A stretch of 64,000 nt of DNA from Saccharopolyspora soli (GCF_022678645.1 NZ_JALBWV010000044.1:16034-80033); one strand, 5' to 3'. Counted from the stretch's first letter, positions 25,907 through 35,882 are shown. Notes: generated by a model not told the origin, from the sequence alone. A program made the numbers and translations.

Positions 25907-26232
25907 CGCCTACCCCCAATGTTGACCAGAATGTTGACCAGCAGACACATTTCCTCATGCAATTACTAACTCCGAGCCGCCTACCACTGTCCTCCTGCCC
26001 CGCCCTCAGCAGCAAAAGTCGAATATGAGCGTTGAGCACTCCCTGGCGCACATGAAGTCCTGGAACATCCTGCGCAACTCCCCGACGCAAACGCGACGGT
26101 ATCTGGCACGCCGCCAGGGGCGTGGCCCTCATGCGCAACCTCACCATGACCCGCTGAACACCCGCCGCCACGCCGCAAGCCACGCTTTCCCATGCACGCC
26201 ACCAATATTCGATCAATACGGGACAGGCTTTA
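25907..26232. other. Non-coding region
   Basis: 326 bases without a supported gene. AATGTTGACCAG is directly repeated near 25918-25941. Part of it may be eroded 5' sequence of the NTPase remnant that follows. Confidence 0.35.
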
Positions 26233-26694
26233 GTGGCCGCGCTGGGGTCCTCATTCACTGTCGGGTTCGGGCAGCCGAACGTCGGCAATACCAGCTCAAC
26301 CGATCCCTACGAAACCTGGCGGCAGGACGCGACCGTCGGACTTGTATTCGGGCTAACTCTCGGCCTCGTGACTGGGCTCTTGTCCGGGCTGATGATCTCG
26401 ATGACAGACCCCTTCATCGAGCGGTCGTTCGAGACTGGGCTCACGTCCGGCCTCGTGTTCGGCTTCATTTGTGTCTTCGCGATCTCACCAGCATCACACA
26501 CGCTCGCATCTGCGGCCTTCCTGAGCATGCGGCAGCACACACCATGGCGGCTGATGCGGTTCCTCGAGGACGCAAGATCACGACACGTCCTACGCGCCGT
26601 TGGACCGGTCTACCAATTCCGACACGCCAAACTCCAAGACCGCCTCACCCGCCACGACCGCAGCCAACGCCCCAGCGAACACGCCATCCGATAG
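26233..26694 (+). pseudogene. C-terminal remnant of a large NACHT-type membrane NTPase
   Basis: This 153-residue frame has two or three hydrophobic segments (VGLVFGLTLGLVTGLLSGLM; TSGLVFGFICVFAISPASHT) followed by MRQHTPWRLMRFLEDARSRH and AVGPVYQFRHAKLQDRLTRH. In actinomycetes this ending belongs to long NACHT/NTPase proteins with a membrane-embedded tail. The ATPase part is missing upstream, so I treat it as a truncated gene; a short membrane protein translated from the GTG at 26233 is possible. Confidence 0.6.
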
Positions 26695-26969
26695 GAACGC
26701 GGGAAGGATCACGGCACGGCTCCGGCAAAGTCGCGGATGAGGTGCGCACCTGCGGTGACGGTCGCACCACACCGGGAAAATTCAACCTACAGCCACGAGA
26801 ATCGGCCGCTCATCGATCCCGCGGTACGACAACGACTGCTCGGCAGCCGTCGAGCGTGACCGGGAATTGCGGACGTCGAATAGTGAAGGTCACAGCCCAT
26901 GCGGATCGCCGGCCGTGACGTCGAAAACCGTGCGACGCGTGCAGAAGCCGCTCGGTACCTTGTGTAGCC

Positions 26970-28694
26970 ATGGCCAGTGTGGAAGCAGTATTGAACCAAC
27001 GCCTTGCAGCGGCGTTCACGACGATGGCTGGTGAACAGTTGGATCCTGCCGTGCGCCGATCGCAGCATGCTGACTTCCAGGCCGACGCTGCGCTGGCCCT
27101 CGCCCGCAAGTTGGGCCGCAACCCCCGAGAGATCGCTGGCCAGGTTGTCGAGCGAGCCATGCTCGATGATGTGTGTTCGGCGACGGAGATCGCTGGACCG
27201 GGCTTCATCAATCTGACCGTTCGCAACGAGGTCCTCGCCGACCTGGTCACACAGACCGCGGCAGATGAACGGCTTGGTGTTCTGCCAGCCGAGAACCCAG
27301 ACACCGTGTTGATCGACTATTCAGCGCCTAATGCCTCCAAGGAAGCGCATGTCGGTCATCTGCGGTCGACGATCATCGGTGATGCGACGGTGCGGCTGCT
27401 CGAGTGGCTTGGTCACACCGTGATCCGGCAGAACCACATCGGTGAGTGGGGCACGCCCTTCGGGATGCTCATCGAGCACCTGCTGGACATCGGCGAGGCC
27501 GAGGCCGCGCACGAGCTGTCTGTTGGGGAGCTCGGTAGCTTCTACGAGGCGGCACGCAAGAAGTTCGACAGCGACGAGACGTTCAAGGACAGGTCCCGGC
27601 GCAGGCTGGTGTTGCTGCAGGGCGGGGACGAGCTGTCGTTGCGGTTGTGGAAAGTCTTGGTCGACGAGTCCAAAGAGTACTTCCTGGCGGTCTATGACCT
27701 CCTGGACGTCCGCCTGACCCGCGATGACTTCGTCGGCGAGAGCTTCTACAACGACCAGCTCGCGTCGGTGGTCGAGGAACTGGACGCATTGGGTTTGCTT
27801 CAGTCCAGCGAGGGTACGCGGTGCGTGTTCCCCGCTGGGTTCACGAACCGTGATGGCGAGCCGCTGCCCCTGATCGTCATGAAAACCGACGGTGGCTACG
27901 GATACGACGTCACCGACTTGGCCGCCATCCGATACCGGACAAGGGAGCTCAACGGCACCCGGTTGCTCTATGTGGTGGGTCTGCCCCAGAAAACCCACTT
28001 CCAGATGGTGTTCCAGGCAGCCCGTGACGCGGGTTGGGTGACCCCGCCTATGGAGGTCGAGCACGTCGGACACGGCTCGATCCTCGCTGCGGACGGCAAG
28101 ATCCTGCGTAGCCGGGCGGGCGAGTCGGTGAAACTGATCGACCTGTTGAAGGAAGCAGTCACACGCGCCGAAGAACAGGTGAAGATCAAGAACCCTGAGT
28201 TGGACGAGGACACCGCTGCCGCGGTCGCCCAAGCTGTGGGTATCGGGGCGGTCAAGTACGCCGACCTGTCGACCGACAGGACCAGGGACTACGTGTTCGA
28301 CTACGACCGCATGCTGTCGTTCGACGGGAACACAGCCCCGTACCTGCAATACGCGCACGCCCGTATCCAGTCGATCTTCAGCCGGGCCGAGTCCTCACCG
28401 GAGGACGCGGTAGGCCCGATTGCCGTGAACGAACCAGCCGAGCGTGAACTCGTGATCACGTTGCTGGGATTCGAGGATCTCGTACACGAACTCAGCGACT
28501 CCCTGGAATTCCACCGCTTGTGCGCCTACCTGTATGGGCTTGCGACCGCGTTCATGACCTTCTACGAGCGCTGCCCCGTGCTCCGCGCAGAGAATGAGTT
28601 CCGCGCGAGCCGTCTCGCACTGTGCGCTGCGACCGCGCGAGTGCTCGCCGTAGGACTGGGCTTCCTCGGTATCAGCACACCCAACCAGATGTAG
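26970..28694 (+). CDS. argS: Arginyl-tRNA synthetase
   Basis: This 574-residue class I synthetase charges tRNA-Arg in the cytoplasm. An N-terminal Add1-like domain (residues 1-100) precedes the catalytic core with HIGH motif HVGHLRST after DYSAPNASKEA (about 112-130), QNHIGEWGTPFGMLIEHLLD, and the degenerate KMSKS region ILRSRAGESVKLIDLL. The DALR anticodon-binding domain closes the protein (EFHRLCAYLYGLATAFMTFY to LGFLGISTPNQM). The gene is full length and stands alone between decayed genes. Its accessory setting suggests a second copy rather than the housekeeping one, but the rest of the genome is not visible. Confidence 0.92.
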   Translation: MASVEAVLNQRLAAAFTTMAGEQLDPAVRRSQHADFQADAALALARKLGRNPREIAGQVVERAMLDDVCSATEIAGPGFINLTVRNEVLADLVTQTAADERLGVLPAENPDTVLIDYSAPNASKEAHVGHLRSTIIGDATVRLLEWLGHTVIRQNHIGEWGTPFGMLIEHLLDIGEAEAAHELSVGELGSFYEAARKKFDSDETFKDRSRRRLVLLQGGDELSLRLWKVLVDESKEYFLAVYDLLDVRLTRDDFVGESFYNDQLASVVEELDALGLLQSSEGTRCVFPAGFTNRDGEPLPLIVMKTDGGYGYDVTDLAAIRYRTRELNGTRLLYVVGLPQKTHFQMVFQAARDAGWVTPPMEVEHVGHGSILAADGKILRSRAGESVKLIDLLKEAVTRAEEQVKIKNPELDEDTAAAVAQAVGIGAVKYADLSTDRTRDYVFDYDRMLSFDGNTAPYLQYAHARIQSIFSRAESSPEDAVGPIAVNEPAERELVITLLGFEDLVHELSDSLEFHRLCAYLYGLATAFMTFYERCPVLRAENEFRASRLALCAATARVLAVGLGFLGISTPNQM

Positions 28695-28934
28695 CTGATT
28701 GTCGCTGGCCTGTCGCAGGTGATGTTCCGATCACGACGATGGTCGCCAGAAGATGAGGTCCTCGGTGTTACTCCTGCGGCCCAGCGGCGGAATTCCTCGT
28801 TGCCCATGACGTGGCCATCCTGGACCGGCACGAGGCCCAGCCCGACGTGGGCATGGCCATGACGCGGCCGCAAGGATGCGAGCCCGAGCATCGTCCTCTC
28901 CCCGCTGGGTGCCCCGCCGGGTAGAGTCAGCGGA

Positions 28935-29609
28935 GTGGGTCTTGATCATCTGGCGCTTCTGCGTCGCGAGCTCGCCACGTTCGAAGACTGCCTGAGCGGG
29001 GATCTGTCCGCGCGGGTCGAGCACTGCGGCGACTGGACACTGCGAGATCTCGCCGAACACCTCGGCCAGGAAAACCTGTGGGCAGCCACCGCGGTCACCG
29101 AGCGCCACGGCGACCACCAGCGATCGCCGGCGCCCGCCGACATCGTTGCCTGGTTCGCGGACACCGCCCGTATCCTGACCGACGCGCTTGCCGCCGATCC
29201 CGCTACCGAGGCCTGGACCTTCTTCCCGCCACACACGGTTGGGTTCTGGCGTCGGCGCCGCTGCCTGGAGACATTGGTGCACCGCTGGGACGCCGAACAC
29301 GCACTCGGCCTGCCCAGCCAGCTTGACCCGTTGCTGTGCGGCGACGGGATCGCGGAGGTCATCGAGGTGCTCGCGCCTCGCCAGGTGCAGCGCGGCCGGG
29401 CCATCCGGCCTTCGGTGGCGGTCCGCCTCACTGCCACCGACCTCAACAGTTCCTGGCTATTTGGGCCTGGGGAAGCGGTCGCCACGCTGAGCGGTACCGC
29501 TGCCGAGTTGCTGCTGGCGCTGTGGGGCCGCGTCCCCTTGCCGTGGAACGAGGTGACCGGCGACCACTTGGCCGCCCGCCGGGTGCTGCGCGGCCCGCTT
29601 GTGCCTTGA
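28935..29609 (+). CDS. Maleylpyruvate isomerase-family mycothiol-dependent protein
   Basis: This 224-residue DinB/MDMPI-fold protein starts at GTG 28935. The N-terminal domain has DWTLRDLAEHLGQENLW (about residues 33-49) with a metal-binding histidine, and RCLETLVHRWDAEHALG (about 111-127) with two more, as in mycothiol-dependent maleylpyruvate isomerases. The C-terminal SCP2-like half ends ALWGRVPLPWNEVTGD. The family transfers or isomerises with mycothiol; the substrate is unknown. It is directly followed, 11 bases on, by an LLM pseudogene. Confidence 0.82.
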   Translation: MGLDHLALLRRELATFEDCLSGDLSARVEHCGDWTLRDLAEHLGQENLWAATAVTERHGDHQRSPAPADIVAWFADTARILTDALAADPATEAWTFFPPHTVGFWRRRRCLETLVHRWDAEHALGLPSQLDPLLCGDGIAEVIEVLAPRQVQRGRAIRPSVAVRLTATDLNSSWLFGPGEAVATLSGTAAELLLALWGRVPLPWNEVTGDHLAARRVLRGPLVP

Positions 29610-29620
29610 TTGGACTGCCG

Positions 29621-30479
29621 ATGAAATTCGCCATCAGCTACGCCCCGCCGTACCACGGGGTCGACCCAGACATCATCGCGGCGTACGCCCAGCACGCTGA
29701 GGCTTGTGGGTTCGAAGGGTTCTACCTGCCCGAACACATCGTGCTGTACCCCGGCGCGGCGGTCGGCGGACTCGAGCTACCCGCCATCACTGTCCTATCT
29801 GGACCCGCTCGACTGCTTGAGCTTCGTCGCCGCGGCGACTGAGCGGATCCTGCTCGGCACCGGGGTGCTCCTTCTGCCGTATCACCACCCGGTCACCCTC
29901 GCTAAGCGTCTGGCCACCGTCGACGTGCTGTCCAAAGGGCGGATGCGGCTGCTGGCCATCGGAGTCGGCGCCCTACCAGGCGAGGCCAGCGCGGTGGGCG
30001 TCGACTTCGACAGCCGCGGCCGCCGCGCCGACGAGGCCATCGACGTCATGCGCCTGCTCTGGGGCGGCGACGAAGAAGGCGTCAGCTTCCAGGGCGAGTT
30101 CTTCACTTCGACAAGCTGAGCAGCTTCCCCAAGCCATACCGGACCACGCACCTGCCCATCCACGTCGGCGGGTCCAGCCGAGCGGCCCGCCCGCCGCGCC
30201 GGACGCCGCGGCGACGGGTACTTCCCCGGCGGCATCGTCCACCCCGACGAGCGCGCCATCCAACTGCGGCTGGCCCAGCAGGCCGCCACCGACGCGGGCC
30301 GCGACCCGCACGCGCTGGACTACACCCGGATGGGCTCCATCGAGCTGACCACCGAGCGAGCCGAGCAACTAGCCGAGGAAGGCGTGACCCGCATCGTCGT
30401 CAGCAGCACGGCCACCGACCCGACCGAACAGCGCGACGAGATGTCCGAATTCGCGGAACGATTCAACCTCCGCGGCTAG
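29621..30479 (+). pseudogene. LLM class F420-dependent oxidoreductase, frameshifted
   Basis: The protein begins MKFAISYAPPYHGVDPDIIA at ATG 29621. The frame changes near 29790, so that FVAAATERILLGTGVLLLPY and GRMRLLAIGVGALPGEASAV are read in the next frame. It changes again near 30110 and near 30190, where DGYFPGGIVHPDERAIQLRL and RIVVSSTATDPTEQRDEMSE finish the gene at TAG. All parts align to a roughly 280-residue F420-type LLM enzyme. Either a pseudogene or affected by base-calling errors. Confidence 0.75.
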
Positions 30480-30591
30480 CGCCAAATCGCACAACCTACC
30501 TACTACACGAGGTTGATCATCAGGGTTATGGAACGCGGCGCCTGATGCCCTCTACTGACCGTGCCCTTGCCGAAAACCGCATCCGTGCAGG

Positions 30592-31388
30592 TCATGCTGC
30601 GCGTTGGTACTCGTGAAGGATGCCACCCAGCCGGTCGTGTCGACGTATGGTGAGGGGGTCGAGCTGCTCCGGATTGGCGACCGGTGCGGGCAAGGGACGT
30701 AGCGGGCGGGCGTTCGCGATGCCTTGGTGAGGGCGGTGGGAGTTGTAGAACTGTTCGAACTCGCACAGGGCATGGAGCAGGTGTCGCTGGTTCCAGATCA
30801 GTGTGCGGTCGAGGAGTTCGCGTCGGCAGGTCTGCACCCACCTTTCCATGATTGAGTTCATTCTCGGCATCTGGACGCCGCTGAGCACGACCTCGATCCT
30901 CGTATCCGTCAGGACGGCATCGAACTAGGGCGGGGAACTTCCCGTCTCGGTCCCGGATCAGGAATCGCGCGCGGCAGTCGGTGTCCTCGAGGTCCATGAC
31001 GAGATTCTTTGCGGCTTGGGCGACCCACGCGGCGGTCGGGTGCGAGGCGGCGCCCAGGATCCGGATTCGCCGGGTGGTGTGTTCGATGACGGCGAACACG
31101 TACATCCGCGTCCCGGAGCGGGTGACGGTTTCGAAGAAGTCGCAAGCCAGCAAGGCGTCGGCCTGGGAGCGCAAGAAGTCGGCCCATGCGCTGGAGTTGC
31201 GTTCGGGTGCCGGGTCGATCCCGGCCCCTTGCAAGATTTCCCAGACGGTGGACGCGGCTACTTTCACTCCCAGGGTGAGCAATTCGCCGTGGAGTCGGCG
31301 GTATCCCCAGCTGGGGTTCTCCTTTGCCAGGCGCAGCACCAAAGCGCGGACGGAGCGGACGGTGCGTGGTCGGCCAGGGCGCTTCGGT
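30592..31388 (-). pseudogene. Integrase-core (rve) transposase, older copy
   Basis: This DDE/rve transposase of the IS481/IS3-like actinobacterial kind lacks its first 100 or so residues (it starts near PKRPGRPRTVRSVRALVLRL) and is frameshifted after RFLIRDRDGKFPAL. The remainder (VQMPRMNSIMERWVQTCRRE to RLGGILHEYQRAA) reads in another frame. Its 3' end is followed by a sequence resembling the IS end (GCCGAAAACC near 30569). The 5' truncation lies within 25 bases of the left end of the second, oppositely oriented copy. Confidence 0.8.
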
Positions 31389-31412
31389 GTGGAAAGGGCA
31401 GCATGGCGGCGT

Positions 31413-32616
31413 TGTGGGTGCCGAAAACCTCATCCATGTGCTGTGACGTGCAGTTTCTCGGGTCCTGCTGAGGACGGCAGGGCAAGCACGCCAGGATCAC
31501 CCATCGTGCTGCTACGACTCCCCTACCTCGCTGTCACCGGCATGTTCGCGTTCCTACGGTTACTACCGATGACCAGCACCGACAAAGACATCGAGATCCT
31601 GGCGCTGCGCCACCAACTCGCAATCCTTCAACGTCAGGTCGGCAGGGCTCGTTTCGCCCGGCCCGACCGGGCATTTCTCGCCGCCCTACTACACCGCATA
31701 CCCTGGCCGACGCTGCGACAGATCCACCTGATCGTCTCCCCCGACACCATCCTGCGCTGGCACCGCGACCTCTTACGCCGCCACCACAGCAAAGCCTCCC
31801 GCCCGAAGAAGCCGGGCCGACCGCCTACCGTGCGCAGCATCCGTGCCCTCGTCCTGCGTCTGGCCCGCGAAAACCCGAGCTGGGGCTATCGGAGAATCCA
31901 CGGCGAACTGGCCGCTCTGGGGGTCGCGGCTTCCACGGTTTGGGAGATCCTCAAGGTCAACGGCATCGAACCTGCACCTCACCGCGACCACCTGACCTGG
32001 GCGACATTTCTGCGCCACCAAGCGCAGGCGATCCTGGCCGCCGACTTCTTCGAGACCAGAACCCTGACCGGAGCGCGGCTCTACGTCCTCGCCGTCATCG
32101 AGCACGCCAGTCGCCGCATCCGCGTGCTCGGCGCGACCGCTCACCCCACCGCAGCCTGGACCACCCAAATGGCGAGGAATCATGGATATCCAGGACACCG
32201 CCGCCACCGTGAAGTACCTGATCCGGGACCGTGACAGCAGGTACACAGCCGCCTTCGATGCCGTCCTCGCCGACAGCGGCATCGCAATCACCAAAACCGG
32301 AATTCGCGTGCCGCGCATGAACGCGACCATGGAACGCTGGATCCGAACATGCCGAACCGAACTCCTCGACCGAACCCTCATCCTGAACCAGGCACACCTC
32401 GTACACGCCCTGCGCGAGTACGAGTCCTTCTACAACGAGCACCGGCCCCACCCGGCACTACACTCCGCAGCCCCACAACGCCCGCTACCAGCACCCATCA
32501 CCGAGCCGGATCGGGTCAGCCACCTCAACATCCGACGACGTGATCGACTCGGCGGCATACTCCACGAATACCAGCACCCCGCGTGACCTGACCGGATAGG
32601 GTTTTCGGCACCCACA
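31413..32616 (+). mobile_element. Insertion sequence with 23-bp terminal inverted repeats
   Basis: The left end TGTGGGTGCCGAAAACCTCA (31413 on; repeat to 31435) and the inverse of 32594-32616 match at 21 of 23 positions, giving a 1,204-bp IS with TG…CA ends. It carries one rve-type transposase in a single strand orientation. I see no clear target duplication. It sits beside the truncated 5' end of a related copy, so it probably inserted into or recombined with that copy. Confidence 0.78.
31506..32586 (+). pseudogene. Integrase-core (rve) transposase, one frameshift
   Basis: From GTG 31506 the protein has the helical N-terminus (MFAFLRLLPMTSTDKDIEIL), HTH, ENPSWGYRRIHGELAALGVA and the first catalytic aspartate in ILAADFFETRTLTG. 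After TTQMARN near 32180 the frame shifts; MDIQDTAATVKYLIRDRDSR, with the second aspartate region, and MNATMERWIRTCRTELLDRT, with the catalytic glutamate, continue to TGA 32586. A two-base loss explains the break. No slippery heptamer is obvious, so programmed frameshifting is unlikely. Confidence 0.8.
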
Positions 32617-33055
32617 GGGCTGACTGCGCGGCGTGGGTGTCGTTGTGAAAGTGCCATTCCAGTCGGTACCGGGCATGTAGTGGTGGGTCCTCTGTGGACC
32701 AAGCGAAGATCCTGCGATCACCGTCGTGCTGGGTTTCGATCGCGGTCTGAAACGGCATGGAACAGGCAGCAGGATCGAGCGCGGTCGGAAAGTTGGATGA
32801 CCGAGATCCGCAACGGCTCGGGAAGCACGCGAGCCGAACACTGTTCGAACGTTTGGATCTCGCAGCCATCCCAGCGCGCAAACACTGTGTGTGAGTAACG
32901 GTACTCATATACACCGATAGTGTTTGATTGATCACGTTGTGTTAACTGCTGAGTGGCCAAGGACGACAAATCTGGTGGAGGGTGCCGCGCACAACATGGC
33001 ACAACCAACGGCGGTCGTTCGCGGCACACGGTGCACCGGCAGTCTGGAGGTTGGC

Positions 33056-33640
33056 ATGGTCGTGGCGCTGAAAGCGCACGCAGCATGGTTGGTAAACGCA
33101 CTGGGCGTGAATCGGAACCCGTTGCGCAGGCCGATCGATCGAATGGCGGCAGGCATCTCGCTGCTGCTGTTGATGGTGGCGCTGATCGCGATCCCGGCAT
33201 CGGGCTTGTTCGGCGCGTCACTGCACGCCGATCTGACGCAGCGAGCAGCGGTATCGGCGGCGACCACCCGACCGGTGACCGCGGTGCTGATCACCAGTCC
33301 CGAGTTGAGCGTGCCGGTCTCCGAGTCCCACACCCCACGCGGCGTCAGCTCGACCGCGGTTGTCGAGTGGCGCGACGGGCTCGGCCAGCAGCCGCACACC
33401 GCGACCATCCAGGTGCCGGAAGACAGCTCCGCGGGCGACAGCCTGACGGTGTGGGTCGACCAGGCAGGCAACCGCGCCCCGCCGCCGCCCAGCGAGAGCT
33501 CGGTCACCGCATCGGCGATCTTCGCCGCGGTGCTCGTGCTGCTGGTGATCGAACTGGCCTGCATCGCCCTGATCGCCGGAACCCAACACCTCGCCCGCCG
33601 CGTGTGCATGCGCGCCTGGGAACGCGAATGGTCGTTCTGA
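33056..33640 (+). CDS. Rv1733c-like membrane protein
   Basis: This 194-residue protein starts at ATG 33056 behind GGAGG. It has a short basic N-terminus, a first membrane segment about residues 29-52 (MAAGISLLLLMVALIAIPAS), an extracytoplasmic domain of about 90 residues with VEWRDGLGQQPHTATIQVPE and SLTVWVDQAGN, a second membrane segment about 147-170 (ASAIFAAVLVLLVIELACIA) and a basic tail WEREWSF. This is the architecture of the actinobacterial Rv1733c family, of unknown function. The stop codon abuts the left end of an IS5-type element. Confidence 0.82.
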   Translation: MVVALKAHAAWLVNALGVNRNPLRRPIDRMAAGISLLLLMVALIAIPASGLFGASLHADLTQRAAVSAATTRPVTAVLITSPELSVPVSESHTPRGVSSTAVVEWRDGLGQQPHTATIQVPEDSSAGDSLTVWVDQAGNRAPPPPSESSVTASAIFAAVLVLLVIELACIALIAGTQHLARRVCMRAWEREWSF

Positions 33641-34646
33641 GAGCCTGTTCTTGAACTTGATCTTGGCTGCCGGGGTGGTGCGGGCATGAGAAGGGACTCC
33701 TGGTAGATCGGTTGATGCCTAGTCATCCGCTCTACCGAGGAATCCCAGGGTGTCATCGTGCCCGAGTACGTCGCTGGTTCACGCACGGGGTGGGCGGTGC
33801 TGCCTGCTGGCCACCTCACATCGGCGTTCGCACAGGTCACGTCGTTACCCGTCGGACACCAGCGACGCGCAGTGGGCGATCATCGAACCCTTGTTGCCGA
33901 CGCCGGGCCGGTTGGCCGGACGCGGCGGACGGCGGGCGGTGCATTGCCGCCGCGAGATCGTGGACGCGATCTTGTATGTGGTCGACAACGGCATCAAATG
34001 GCCGGCTCTACCAGCGGATTTCCCGCCGTGGTCCACTGTGTACAATTACTTCGCCGCGTGGGAATCCGCAGGCGCGACGCAGAGCTTACTCGACGGGCTA
34101 CGCGACCGGGCACGCCTGGCCGAGGGCCGCCGCGCCGCCCCCAGCGCGGGCAGTATCGACTCCGCCTCCGTCAAGGCAGCCGAGACCGTCAGTGCTGATA
34201 GTCGCGGTTTCGATGCGGGCAAGAAGATCAACGGCCGCAAGCGTCACATCGCCGTGGACACCCTCGGCCTGCTGATCTGCGTGCTCGTCACCGGCGCCGG
34301 AGTGCAGGACCGTGTCGCCGCCCGCACCCTGCTGGCCCGCTTGAAATATCTCTGCCCGAGCATCCGGCTGATCTGGGCCGACGGCGGCTACACCGGCACC
34401 CTGCTCAACTGGGCCCAGGCGTTGTTCGGGTTCACCATCGAGATCGTCACCAAACTCGCAGGTCAAACAGGGTTCGTCGTTCTCCCGCGCCGGTGGGTCG
34501 TGGAACGCACCCTGGCCTGGATCAACCAACACCGCCGCTGCGTCCGCGACTACGAACGCCTCCCGCAACACCACGAAGCCATCGTCCGCTGGGCCATGAT
34601 CCACACCACCAGCAAACGCCCCACCCGAGACTAGGAACAGGCTCTC
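33639..34646 (+). mobile_element. IS5 family insertion sequence
   Basis: GAGAGCCTGTTC (33639-33650) and its exact inverse GAACAGGCTCTC (34635-34646) bound a 1,008-bp element with one transposase. The flanking triplets are TGA and TCA, so there is no perfect target repeat. The left end follows the stop codon of the Rv1733c-like gene. The right end supplies part of the stop of a truncated SDR. Confidence 0.8.
33750..34634 (+). CDS. IS5 family transposase
   Basis: This roughly 294-residue DDE transposase starts with a DUF4096-type N-terminal domain (DTSDAQWAIIEPLLPTPGRL, AILYVVDNGIKWPALPADFP). The catalytic residues lie in SIDSASVKAA, IWADGGYTGTL and WVVERTLAWINQHRRCVRDY. A single uninterrupted frame makes the element potentially active. 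GTG 33750 is the most upstream start; a later one nearer the DTSDAQW motif is equally plausible. Confidence 0.88.
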   Translation: MSSCPSTSLVHARGGRCCLLATSHRRSHRSRRYPSDTSDAQWAIIEPLLPTPGRLAGRGGRRAVHCRREIVDAILYVVDNGIKWPALPADFPPWSTVYNYFAAWESAGATQSLLDGLRDRARLAEGRRAAPSAGSIDSASVKAAETVSADSRGFDAGKKINGRKRHIAVDTLGLLICVLVTGAGVQDRVAARTLLARLKYLCPSIRLIWADGGYTGTLLNWAQALFGFTIEIVTKLAGQTGFVVLPRRWVVERTLAWINQHRRCVRDYERLPQHHEAIVRWAMIHTTSKRPTRD

Positions 34647-35000
34647 ACGGGGTCCAGCCGCCGTCAGCGGCGAGTACAGCGCCCGTGCAGAATGTCGCGT
34701 CCTCGGACAGGAACACAGCGGCGCGCGCGATCTCCTCGACCGTGCCGAACCGTCCGAGCGGGGTCGCGTCAGCGATCCTGCGGCGCGAGGCATCCGGGAC
34801 GGCCGAGGCCATGTCGGTATCGACGAAACCCGGCGCGAGCACGTTGACCCGCACTCCGTTCGGCGCGAGCTCCTTCGCCAGCGACCGGGCGAACCCCACG
34901 GCGGCCGCCTTCACGCTCGCGTATGCCGTGTCACCTGGGAGGCCGACGGAGCCGACCGCGGATCCCACGATCACGACACGTCGTCCACGAAGGACGGTTC
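34645..35000 (-). pseudogene. SDR fragment (catalytic half)
   Basis: The fragment begins about RRVVIVGSAVGSVGLPGD, with the catalytic tyrosine in AYASVKAAAVGFARSLAKEL, then VNVLAPGFVDTDMASA and a normal end TGAVLAADGGWTP. The NAD-binding half is absent. On the upstream side it overlaps the tail of a different SDR in another frame, so it is a deletion junction. The TGA lies at the edge of the IS5 element. Confidence 0.75.
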
Positions 35001-35195
35001 GAGTGCGGTGAGTCCCTCGACACTGGTCGTGGGGCGGATCGTCTCATCGACGAGCCGCAGCGCCATCCGGATCGCCCCGCCCATGCGGATGACCTCCCCG
35101 TTCAGGTGGTCGTGCTCGACGATGCCCACCACGAGCCGCGCGTACTCGTCCGGACGCCCGAAGCGTTTCGCCAGATCGAGCGCGAAAGAATGTGT
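34971..35195 (-). pseudogene. SDR C-terminal fragment (3-hydroxyacyl-CoA dehydrogenase-like)
   Basis: HSFALDLAKRFGRPDEYARL followed by VVGIVEHDHLNGEVIRMGGA and IRMA is the end of HSD10-type SDRs. The frame then runs on into the neighbouring SDR fragment out of phase and stops at TGA 34971. No start or NAD-binding domain remains. Confidence 0.6.
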
Positions 35196-35303
35196 GTACC
35201 GATCGATCCAATCACTTTCTCAACGATCGCAGCTTGGCGCATGAAGTTTCGGCACACTGATAGACCGCTCAGTCCAGGAAAGTAACGGTTGGGTCCAGCG
35301 GGC

Positions 35304-35882
35304 TCACGCCCGGATCCCCTCGATCAACGCGTCGAGGAACATGTCCGCCACCTCGTCTGGCGTCAGCCCGCCAGCAGGCTCGAACCACAGGTAGGTGTAG
35401 TTGAGCATGCCGAGGATGCCCTTCACCAGGAGCCGGGGCGTCGGACGCAGCACACCGGCGCGCCTCCCGCTGTCCAGCGCCCGCCTCCAGTAGCTCTCGT
35501 AACGCTCCCGGGCCGCGACGACGTGATCGCGCCCCTCTCCGGTCAGCGCGGTGTACTCGCGGAAGAACACCGCCCACTCCGCACGGTGCTCGGCGATGTT
35601 GCGCAGCAGCCCGCGCGCCATCTGGCGGAGCAGTTCCTCGGCGTCCAGCTCTTGATCGAGCAACTCCTCGGCGTAGCTGTTCATCTTGTCGACCTGCTCC
35701 TTGCTGATCGCGTAGAGCACGGCCTCCTTGCTGCCGATGTAGTGGTAGAGCGCTCCCCGCCCGAGACCGGCCGCCTGGCCGAGTTCGGCCATGCCGGTGC
35801 CGTGATAGCCGTTCTGGGCGAAGAGATCAGCAGCGATCCCGATCACACGCGCGCGGTTCGCCTCGAAGTTCGTTGCCGTCAT
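35304..35882 (-). CDS. TetR/AcrR family transcriptional regulator
   Basis: This 192-residue TetR starts at ATG 35882 (MTATNFEANRARV). The HTH is at about residues 12-55 (AADLFAQNGYHGTGMAELGQ, AAGLGRGALYHYIGSKEAVL). The C-terminal domain (LGMLNYTYLWFEPAGGLTPD) is like that of the KstR2-type group that often controls acyl-CoA or steroid catabolism. Its downstream neighbours are only SDR fragments of 3-hydroxyacyl-CoA dehydrogenase type, so its natural targets may have been lost. Confidence 0.87.
   Translation of the reverse strand: MTATNFEANRARVIGIAADLFAQNGYHGTGMAELGQAAGLGRGALYHYIGSKEAVLYAISKEQVDKMNSYAEELLDQELDAEELLRQMARGLLRNIAEHRAEWAVFFREYTALTGEGRDHVVAARERYESYWRRALDSGRRAGVLRPTPRLLVKGILGMLNYTYLWFEPAGGLTPDEVADMFLDALIEGIRA

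Noticed and set aside
31506..32586. Programmed -1 frameshift in the IS transposase
   Set aside because: No A6G-type slippery heptamer at the break, and the related copy is frameshifted at a different place, which fits decay.
32525..32935. A 136-codon minus-strand frame beside the IS end
   Set aside because: Part of it is translated IS terminal repeat (ALWVPKTL), and no family features or ribosome site support the remainder.
33639..34646. Perfect target-site duplication of the IS5 element
   Set aside because: Flanking triplets are TGA and TCA; they share only a TNA pattern and are not direct repeats.
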